NCBI GenBank assembly: GCA_014380105.1
Contig: JACMKL010000011.1
Coordinates: 1-6,245 of the forward strand
DNA: 6,245 nt
Direction: 5' to 3'
Origin: Candidatus Melainabacteria bacterium
GTDB taxonomy: Bacteria; Cyanobacteriota; Vampirovibrionia; Obscuribacterales; Obscuribacteraceae
Part shown: positions 1 to 4,940 of the stretch, one piece after another
Layout of the letters: every line of letters starts with the position of its first letter
How positions within the stretch are numbered: position 1 is the first letter of the stretch
Made by a program: the position numbers and the translations under genes
Notes under the pieces: model-generated
Databases searched by the model: none
Seen by the model: only the letters and a program-made list of their open reading frames with translations
What the model was told of the DNA's origin: nothing

Positions 1-101
1 GGATGCCCAGCCCGGCAACCATGCATGTCTTCTTCGCTGGTTTTTTGCGTGAAAAAATTGAGACAAACTCCCAGGTGACGCTCCCAGTTCTACGTTCCCA
101 T

Positions 102-130
102 TTGACATTGTAACGACATTAAGCGAATTC
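102..130 (+). promoter_or_regulatory. possible promoter / operator region upstream of nagB
   Basis: A perfect -35-like hexamer TTGACA lies at 102-107. The hexamer 17 bp downstream (GAATTC, 125-130) is a poor -10 match, so the promoter call is weak. The -35 overlaps a direct repeat, GACATT at 104-109 and again at 115-120, an 11-bp period or about one helical turn, which is the geometry of some response-regulator sites. This lies 57-85 bases upstream of the nagB start and could control it. The rest of bases 1-186 shows no gene I can identify. Confidence 0.25.
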
Positions 131-175
131 TTGCCCATTCAATGTGGGAAACTAGTCCGTGAAGGCGGCACGCGC

Positions 176-189
176 AGGAATTACTGGTG
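176..189 (+). promoter_or_regulatory. ribosome binding site and GTG start of nagB
   Basis: AGGAA at 176-180 sits 6 nt before the GTG at 187-189. An in-frame TGA at 160-162 limits how far upstream the gene can begin, and no ATG, GTG or TTG lies in frame between that stop and 187. The next in-frame start, ATG at 208, would remove conserved N-terminal sequence, so GTG is the best choice. Confidence 0.7.
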
Positions 190-858
190 TCCAATTTATA
201 CGACGCGATGAGCCTCAACGTAGCTGAGGAAATCGCCAGGCAGCTCAAACTCAAACCAAATAGTCTCTTTGGCATGCCCACCGGCAAATCACCTGTCGGT
301 GTCTATCAAATTCTCTCAAACCTCTCACAGGAAGGGCTGCTTGACTGGTCGAAAGCACATTGCTTCGCTCTCGACGATTATTTAAATGTCGAAGAAAAGC
401 ATTCATTTCACCATTTTCTCGAAGAAAATCTGTACAAAAATACGAATTTGCCGCAGAGTCACAAGCACAGCCCCATCTATCAAGATGACTACGACCGCCT
501 CATTCGCGAGCTTGGTGGTCTCGATTTATGCGTGCTCGGTTTGGGCACCAACGGACACATCGCCTTCAACGAACCTGGCACACCAGCGTCAAGTTGGACG
601 CACTGCCACTTTCTGACAGAATCCACAAAAGAAGCCAACGCGCCGGCGTTTGGGGGCAGCGACAAAGTGCCGACAACAGCCATTACAATTGGGATTGAAA
701 CTATCCTCGAGAGCAAAGCGATAATTTTGATAGCAAGTGGCGAGCGCAAAAAGAACGTCCTGGAGAAAGCATTATCGGGTCAAATTACGCCCGAAATCCC
801 CGCCTCATATCTGGCGCTGCACCCCCATGTTAGAGTTTTTCGCGATTTCGAAAAATAA
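187..858 (+). CDS. nagB: glucosamine-6-phosphate deaminase
   Basis: Cytosolic enzyme that converts glucosamine-6-phosphate to fructose-6-phosphate and ammonia, linking amino-sugar breakdown to glycolysis. The 223-residue product shows the family signatures in order: phosphate-loop motif PTGKSP (31-36), LDDY (62-65, D63 matching the catalytic Asp72 of E. coli), the GTNGHIAFNEPG block (120-131, H124 and E129 matching His143 and Glu148), and the C-terminal TPEIPAS...LHPH region (201-214). N122 stands where E. coli has Asp141; I recall the same Asn in Gram-positive NagB proteins, so this need not mean loss of function. The protein is shorter than the usual 240-266 residues, and the first beta strand seems largely missing at the N-terminus. 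The alternative 6-phosphogluconolactonase is less likely because of the FNEPG motif. The next gene follows 53 bases downstream on the same strand, so co-transcription is possible though the functions are unrelated. Confidence 0.9.
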   Translation: MSNLYDAMSLNVAEEIARQLKLKPNSLFGMPTGKSPVGVYQILSNLSQEGLLDWSKAHCFALDDYLNVEEKHSFHHFLEENLYKNTNLPQSHKHSPIYQDDYDRLIRELGGLDLCVLGLGTNGHIAFNEPGTPASSWTHCHFLTESTKEANAPAFGGSDKVPTTAITIGIETILESKAIILIASGERKKNVLEKALSGQITPEIPASYLALHPHVRVFRDFEK

Positions 859-898
859 TTCGGGCACATTTTTGAAAGACATGATTAAAATGGTGAGA

Positions 899-903
899 AA
901 GGA
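899..903 (+). promoter_or_regulatory. ribosome binding site of the cyclophilin gene
   Basis: AAGGA at 899-903, within a longer purine run, is placed 8 nt before the ATG at 912. It supports this start, which is also the one that produces a complete signal peptide. Confidence 0.65.
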
Positions 904-911
904 AAAGCCTA

Positions 912-1724
912 ATGCGTCATTCACGGTACTTATTTGCCACCCTATCTGCAATCACTCTGATGATTGGAGCAAACGGTGCGCTTGCTGAAAAGACCAATTC
1001 AGACATGATTCCACCGGACGTAACTTTGCCTGCGCCTGGCGCGCCCCAAACGGCAGCAGCGACGACCGCCGCGTCGACATCAACTCCTGCGGCACCGGAA
1101 GCATCAGCGCCGGGGATGGGCGGTCAAGCACCTGGCGCTCCACTTTTTTCTCCTCAGCAAGCGGGTGTACCGCTACCTCCGCCTTCCGGATTTCAGAGCA
1201 TGGGACGAGGTAAGCCTGGTGCCACACCAGTTATTGGAGCGCCAGCTTCAACAGAAACTCGCCCTGATCCGCTCTGTATTTTAGAAACTCAAAAGGGCAC
1301 AATTGTAATTCGACTTTTTCGGAAACAAGCACCAAAGACGGTGGCACACTTTATGCAACTTGTGCAGCAAGGATTTTACAATGGACTTGCTTTTCATAGA
1401 GTAGAGCCCGGTTTTGTTATTCAAGGCGGTTGCCCGAATGGAAATGGTTCAGGACTTTATACAGATCCTAAAACCAATAAAGCCGTCATGGTTCCTTTAG
1501 AGACTTCCACCACTCTCAGTCACAACGCTCCTGGAGTGGTAGCGATGGCACGCTTTCCAAAGAATCCAAATTCCGGAAGCTGCCAGTTTTACATCACCCT
1601 TCAACCGCAGCCGCGGCTCGATCATCAATACTCAATTTTTGGCGGAGTATTGAAGGGTATGGATGTTGTGCAAAAAATTCAGAAAGACGACAAGGTGACC
1701 ACAGTCAGCCTGAGAGAGCAATAA
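912..1724 (+). CDS. exported cyclophilin-type peptidyl-prolyl cis-trans isomerase
   Basis: Catalyses cis-trans isomerisation of X-Pro bonds, probably outside the inner membrane. The 270-residue product has three parts. The first is a signal peptide (1-25) with basic MRHSR, a hydrophobic core and a likely signal peptidase I cut after ALA. The second is a linker (about 26-118) very rich in Ala, Pro, Gly and Thr and probably disordered. The third is a cyclophilin domain (about 120-268). Diagnostic motifs are YNGLAFHRVEPGFVIQGG (156-173; R163 is the catalytic Arg, with F168 and Q171 in the pocket), VAMARF (210-215), SCQFYI (223-228) and RLDHQYSIFG (235-244). The human CypA Trp121 position is Arg here and the His126 position is Tyr; such changes are common in bacterial cyclophilins and suggest low cyclosporin affinity. 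A lipoprotein is unlikely, as there is no lipobox. The family is certain; the client proteins are unknown. Confidence 0.93.
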   Translation: MRHSRYLFATLSAITLMIGANGALAEKTNSDMIPPDVTLPAPGAPQTAAATTAASTSTPAAPEASAPGMGGQAPGAPLFSPQQAGVPLPPPSGFQSMGRGKPGATPVIGAPASTETRPDPLCILETQKGTIVIRLFRKQAPKTVAHFMQLVQQGFYNGLAFHRVEPGFVIQGGCPNGNGSGLYTDPKTNKAVMVPLETSTTLSHNAPGVVAMARFPKNPNSGSCQFYITLQPQPRLDHQYSIFGGVLKGMDVVQKIQKDDKVTTVSLREQ

Positions 1725-1730
1725 TCTCAC

Positions 1731-1745
1731 CTTTCGAGTCGAAAG
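1731..1745. repeat. 15-bp perfect palindrome in the intergenic gap
   Basis: CTTTCGA-G-TCGAAAG, two 7-base arms around one central base, begins 6 bases after the cyclophilin stop. No T-run follows, so it is not a rho-independent terminator. It ends 23 bases before a TATATT box (1769-1774) and 35 bases before the next start codon, a placement that would suit an operator for the downstream gene. A weak 5-bp RNA hairpin (CTTTC/GAAAG) is the alternative reading. Confidence 0.4.
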
Positions 1746-1768
1746 CGACGCGCACTTGCGATCCGGTG

Positions 1769-1774
1769 TATATT
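1769..1774 (+). promoter_or_regulatory. possible -10 box for the 1781-2530 gene
   Basis: TATATT matches five of six consensus -10 positions. The hexamer 17 bp upstream (CGACGC, 1746-1751) is not a recognisable -35, so activation by a bound protein would be needed. If transcription starts about 7 nt downstream (near 1781), the ATG at 1781 would be leaderless or excluded, and the in-frame ATG at 1811 would be the start. Confidence 0.25.
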
Positions 1775-1780
1775 TGAAAT

Positions 1781-2530
1781 ATGCCCGATTCCGACAGGCT
1801 GGAAATTTTTATGACCGAACCCACAGGCAACCAAAACAGCTCAGGCGCAGAAAATGCAGCTGATGCAGAGCAACTTCCTGGTGACGAATTTTCGTCTCAG
1901 CAGTTTCTTTCAAACTTGCGCTCTTCATATACACCATCGCAGGGACCTTCTTATTACGGGCAGCGTCCGGGCTCAAAATCTCTGCAAACAAGTTTTCAAA
2001 TTCCAAATTCTCTACCGCGCCTGGGCATGAGTTCTTCTTTTCGCTTTGATGAAACATCCGCGACAACTGCCGGCGGCGAAAGAATCAACAAAAGAGAAAC
2101 AGACATTAAAGACAGCAGCCTGAGCAGCCACTCTCAGCCGGAAAAGTTGATTACCGGTGACACGATCAGGCGCTCACTTGATCAAGAAATTTTGGTCATG
2201 AAAAATGACTACAAACTGATCATCTATAAATCCCTTGGCTGGATTATGGAAGATGCAGATGGCAATGCAATTACGCGCGTTGAAAATCGGGACAATGTCG
2301 AGGGCGGCTCTCACAGTGAATTTGCGCTTAGCAAATCAGGCGAAGAAATCGGACATTGTGTTGAAAACAACGGTATTTCAACAATTACATTCAACGACGG
2401 CGATAAAGTAATATTTGATCTTTCCGGTATCGCTTCAGTGGCAAGGCAATTAGAAGCAGCCTATATACGCGAGCCGATCAGAAAAATCGGTTCGTATAAT
2501 GGTCAGCGCGTTTTCTTCAAAGCGGTTTAG
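1781..2530 (+). CDS. hypothetical protein, disordered N-terminus and beta-rich C-terminal domain
   Basis: I do not recognise this family. The 249-residue product has no signal peptide or membrane segment. Residues 1 to about 115 are rich in Ser, Gln, Asn, Pro and Gly and look disordered. Residues about 122-249 look folded, with alternating hydrophobic strands and turns such as LIIYKSLGWIMEDADGN (146-162) and TITFNDGDKVIFDLSG (201-216), followed by a helix-like ARQLEAAYIREPIRKI (221-236). The strand-turn pattern with DADGN faintly recalls YD/RHS-type repeats, but the match is too weak to name. The start is uncertain: ATG 1781 has no good Shine-Dalgarno sequence, while the in-frame ATG 1811 (residue 11) has GGA 7 nt upstream. 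It ends 2 bp from the stop of the convergent gene, with no terminator hairpin between them. Confidence 0.75.
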   Translation: MPDSDRLEIFMTEPTGNQNSSGAENAADAEQLPGDEFSSQQFLSNLRSSYTPSQGPSYYGQRPGSKSLQTSFQIPNSLPRLGMSSSFRFDETSATTAGGERINKRETDIKDSSLSSHSQPEKLITGDTIRRSLDQEILVMKNDYKLIIYKSLGWIMEDADGNAITRVENRDNVEGGSHSEFALSKSGEEIGHCVENNGISTITFNDGDKVIFDLSGIASVARQLEAAYIREPIRKIGSYNGQRVFFKAV

Positions 2531-2532
2531 TT

Positions 2533-3708
2533 TTAGAGATACTCTTTGGCTGCAGGCACGATATGCTTCAAAAGCTTATGTCCGCCGCTGTGGTTTAAGT
2601 GTGTAGTATCCCAGTAATCATTGTCAGTGAAATCAGGACTGTCGCCAATGTCCACCAGTTTCACACCAGGCATTTTTGCGGCTTCAGCAATCTCATTTCT
2701 ATATTGCTGATAAAAACCTGGTGGCAACAAATTCAAATTACGCTGGGTCAGTGGCATATTGACGAGCACTATTTTGATGCCGCGCTCGCGCATAGTTTTC
2801 AAAGTGCGAGACAGGAAGCTGGTTTGAAGAGAATGGTCTTTCTCCGCAATCTCCTTGTAGCGACCTTTGTATTCAAGTTCAGAGTTGTTCCATCTCTCTT
2901 CAGAAGAGCCTTCCATTAAGAATCCGGCGCTCTTGGATTCAGCACCACCCTTGGTGGCATTCTGATCTTCTATTCCGATTGCTTTATATGCTTTGCCAAT
3001 TGCTTTGTCTGTCTCGAGTTGCATGCGCCATCTCTTTCCGTAGAAGTAGCAAACGTGCATGGCTATCCAGTCTGCCTTCTTTTCGAAATCAGGCAGAAAT
3101 ATTCCGGCATACTTAGGAAAATTATTGAGGTTGACTATTTTCTGGAACGAGAAGGTAGCCATCGGTGACGGTAAGCTGTGGTCATAAAAATCGCGTGGCG
3201 CGATACCGTATATGATGCACTTTGGACGGCGATCGCCTTGCAAATATTCGTTGGTCATCAAATATGCGTCTGATGCCATCTGCCCGAAAACAGCCAGGCT
3301 AAAGACTTTCTGGTCGGCAACACCGGAATTTTTTAGAGAATCACTAAGGGCTTTTGAACCATGGTAATGAAAAATATCACCGATGGTTTTGTCGTTAGCT
3401 TTGTCCATTGCCCAAAATGGAAACATCACCAGCGATGAGCCAAGCAAAACAACGTCAGGGTTTGCTTTTAAAGCTTTGAAACTATTGATCGATTCTTCAA
3501 CTGAAGCGGCACTATTCCAGCAATCTGCATCCGCTTTTTTCTTGCCGTCGCCAATGAATGTCCAGAGCCCGGCATTAATTGCGCCGAAAAATGCCAAAGA
3601 CCAGAGGACGCGAGTCATTATTCCTTTGCGTGGCTTTTCCTTTGCAGGTGGCAAGCTACGAGCATCGACTTTAGGAGACTCAGGCTGGATTTCAACGACG
3701 GGCGGCAA
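2533..3708 (-). CDS. membrane-anchored SGNH-hydrolase-like protein
   Basis: The 391-residue product has a cytosolic basic/proline-rich N-tail (1-33), one membrane helix (about 34-52, VLWSLAFFGAINAGLWTF), and a large domain that should face outward. That domain has the layout of SGNH/GDSL-fold proteins: VVLLGSS (86-92) at the nucleophile block, FGQMASD (141-147) near block II, and YWDTTHLNHSGGHKL (365-379), where D367-x-x-H370 fits the block V Asp-His pair. Proteins of this shape include the AlgJ/AlgX, DltD and DUF1574 types, which modify or help acylate envelope polymers, so a role in envelope O-acylation or deacylation is a reasonable inference. No MBOAT acyltransferase partner is in the window. 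The start is TTG: an in-frame TGA lies four codons upstream, and GAGGT is placed 6 nt before the TTG. The next in-frame ATG is residue 31, at the membrane helix. Confidence 0.8.
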   Translation of the reverse strand: MPPVVEIQPESPKVDARSLPPAKEKPRKGIMTRVLWSLAFFGAINAGLWTFIGDGKKKADADCWNSAASVEESINSFKALKANPDVVLLGSSLVMFPFWAMDKANDKTIGDIFHYHGSKALSDSLKNSGVADQKVFSLAVFGQMASDAYLMTNEYLQGDRRPKCIIYGIAPRDFYDHSLPSPMATFSFQKIVNLNNFPKYAGIFLPDFEKKADWIAMHVCYFYGKRWRMQLETDKAIGKAYKAIGIEDQNATKGGAESKSAGFLMEGSSEERWNNSELEYKGRYKEIAEKDHSLQTSFLSRTLKTMRERGIKIVLVNMPLTQRNLNLLPPGFYQQYRNEIAEAAKMPGVKLVDIGDSPDFTDNDYWDTTHLNHSGGHKLLKHIVPAAKEYL

Positions 3709-3714
3709 TGAGAG

Positions 3715-3719
3715 ACCTC
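3715..3719 (-). promoter_or_regulatory. ribosome binding site fixing a TTG start
   Basis: On the - strand this reads GAGGT and lies 6 nt before the TTG at 3708-3706. It decides the start of the SGNH-like gene, since an in-frame TGA at 3720-3718 excludes anything further upstream. Confidence 0.7.
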
Positions 3720-3759
3720 AGACCAAAACAGCACTTGACTATTTTAGAGAATCTCGACG

Positions 3760-3788
3760 ATTAACAAGCTAGATGCACTTAATGTCAA
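3760..3788 (-). promoter_or_regulatory. sigma70-type promoter of the SGNH-like gene
   Basis: On the - strand a perfect -35 TTGACA (3788-3783) is followed by a 17-bp spacer and a -10 GTTAAT (3765-3760, four of six consensus). Transcription would start near 3753, giving a leader of about 45 nt with a good Shine-Dalgarno sequence. A short inverted repeat, GAGAATCTC (3747-3755), overlaps the expected start site. This makes the SGNH-like gene its own transcription unit, apart from the repeat-protein gene upstream. Confidence 0.6.
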
Positions 3789-3848
3789 GCACGCCCAAGT
3801 CTAAAAAACGCTCGAAACTATTACAGGGCGGGACAAAGGAGAAAGTAA

Positions 3849-4793
3849 CTAAAGTGCGTTTGGATCTGCGTAAGGCGGCAGCTCAGGCGGTACCACCCTC
3901 TTGAAAACAGGCGGGACAAAGTTTGGGGCGCCTTGCTTGAAAGGTGACGATTTGAATGGCGTGTAGTTAGGCACTGCTGAATTGGGACCGGATGGGTCCA
4001 TTTTGAAGTCGTAGACCCCTGGCGGCACGTTCTGCAAATCGCGCATCTGACGGCTCATTCGCCCAAACATCTCTGTCATCAATTTATTCATTGATGAGAA
4101 ATCCTCAGAATTAGAAAATGGCTGTTCGGCTGTAAACGGCATGGGCATTAGCGAATCGCCAAATGAGAATGGCATTTGCGAGCGCGGCATGGCACGCGGC
4201 ATCGGACCAAGAACCGTGGGAGGCAGACTGGCACTTGATTGTCCAGAATTAGCAGTGGCGCCGGCGATTTTCTTCAAGCGCTCAACCCGGTCAAAGAGAG
4301 CCATACCAGGATTTGCCTGACCGAGTAATTTGGTTTCGAGCCTGTCAACCCTGTCGTTGATTGGGTCTCCCTTATAAGTTTTCTTCAGCACTCGCCATTC
4401 AATTGAATCAACAGCGGGATAATTGCCTTTAAGCGGCGGCTTAGTGGAGACGCTGCCATTTGCCTTCTTCTCACCGGTTTGCAAAGAACCCGCGCCTGTG
4501 GCATTTGCGGAATCATCTTTCTGGCGCTCTTTCAAGGATTTGGCCATACTCTGCCAACGCTCATCCATTGAGCCCCCCTGAGTGGCTCCAAAAACCAGCA
4601 ATTCCAGACGCTCTATACGCTTTTCAGGCGGGTCATTTTTATAAGGTCTGGAAAACAGACGCATTTCAGCCTTTTCTAGATCTGAAAGGTTGAAGGCGGA
4701 AGAATTTGCTGGAGAAGTTTCAGCCAAAACAGGCCCGCCGGTAAAAACGGCGAGCGCGAGGAGCAGAATAAGTTTTCGAGAGGTCAAGCTCAT
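3849..4793 (-). CDS. secreted protein with two 49-residue repeats and a Met/Pro-rich tail
   Basis: I do not recognise a named family. From the ATG at 4793 the product has 314 residues. It begins with a clear signal peptide (MSLTSRK, then a Leu/Ala-rich core, then PVLA; cut near residue 24). Two diverged copies of a 49-residue, probably helical repeat follow, at about 39-87 and 128-176. They share the core E-x-R-x(5)-Y-K-x-D-P-x(3)-R-x-x-R-L-E-x(4)-G. A charged Ser/Gly linker separates them. The second half is rich in Pro, Met and Phe (MPRAMPRSQMPF, near 198-209) with one short helix (SMNKLMTEMFGRMSRQMRDL, 234-253), and looks mostly disordered. The frame is open further upstream to a TTG at 4829, but that start lies before the signal peptide with no good ribosome site, so ATG is preferred. 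A structural or adaptor role at the cell surface is a guess. Confidence 0.75.
   Translation of the reverse strand: MSLTSRKLILLLALAVFTGGPVLAETSPANSSAFNLSDLEKAEMRLFSRPYKNDPPEKRIERLELLVFGATQGGSMDERWQSMAKSLKERQKDDSANATGAGSLQTGEKKANGSVSTKPPLKGNYPAVDSIEWRVLKKTYKGDPINDRVDRLETKLLGQANPGMALFDRVERLKKIAGATANSGQSSASLPPTVLGPMPRAMPRSQMPFSFGDSLMPMPFTAEQPFSNSEDFSSMNKLMTEMFGRMSRQMRDLQNVPPGVYDFKMDPSGPNSAVPNYTPFKSSPFKQGAPNFVPPVFKRVVPPELPPYADPNAL
4266..4412 (-). repeat. repeat unit 2 of the secreted repeat protein
   Basis: Encodes 49 residues from VDSIEWRVLKKTYKGDP through RVDRLE and on to RVERLKKI. It aligns to unit 1 without gaps through the Y-K-x-D-P and R-x-x-R-L-E cores. The shared positions are at protein level; the DNA has diverged, so the duplication is old. 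Confidence 0.65.
4533..4679 (-). repeat. repeat unit 1 of the secreted repeat protein
   Basis: Encodes 49 residues from LEKAEMRLFSRPYKNDP through RIERLE and on to RWQSMAKSL. It has the same length and core spacing as unit 2. Alternating charged and Leu/Ile/Val positions suggest amphipathic helices. Confidence 0.65.
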
Positions 4794-4884
4794 ACTTACA
4801 CGAAACCCTTTTGACCCTATGTTTGTCAAGACACCATTTTAAACTTTTTTGTTCCGGACTGAGTGCTCAAAGCTTTTTAAGCTG

Positions 4885-4912
4885 AAAAAAAGGGCTCGGC
4901 GTACCGAGCCCT
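4885..4912 (-). terminator. rho-independent terminator of dnaK
   Basis: On the - strand a perfect 9-bp stem, AGGGCTCGG / CCGAGCCCT, with a 4-base loop (4912-4891) runs directly into seven T residues (4891-4885). It begins 28 bases after the dnaK stop. It marks dnaK as the last gene of its transcript and separates it from the repeat-protein gene. Confidence 0.93.
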
Positions 4913-4940
4913 ATATATTTCTACAGCCCGTTGCTGTTTT

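Noticed and set aside
1..113. Open frames at the left edge: + strand ATG at 3 to TAA at 111-113, and - strand frames from ATG at 110 or ATG at 22 running off the edge
   Set aside because: All are short, overlap one another and show no recognisable motif; without flanking sequence none can be preferred as the end or start of a neighbouring gene.
859..911. TAAAAT (886-891) as a -10 box for the cyclophilin gene
   Set aside because: The hexamer 17 bp upstream (GGCACA) is a poor -35 and the start site would fall on the ribosome binding site, leaving almost no leader.
1021..1260. GC-rich repeated triplets in the cyclophilin linker as a possible repeat element
   Set aside because: Explained by Ala/Pro/Gly codons in a low-complexity protein linker; no regular DNA repeat unit is present.
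3383..3772. 129-residue + strand frame opposite the SGNH-like gene
   Set aside because: It overlaps the coding strand, promoter and start of a better supported gene and has no ribosome site or recognisable domain.
3789..3848. Terminator for the secreted repeat-protein gene, using the T-run at 3808-3803 on the - strand
   Set aside because: No GC-rich stem precedes the T-run; only a distant GCCC/GGGC pairing exists.
4871..4883. AGCTT-TTT-AAGCT inverted repeat next to the dnaK terminator
   Set aside because: AT-rich, 5-bp arms and a 3-base loop; too weak for a second terminator and no other role is indicated.
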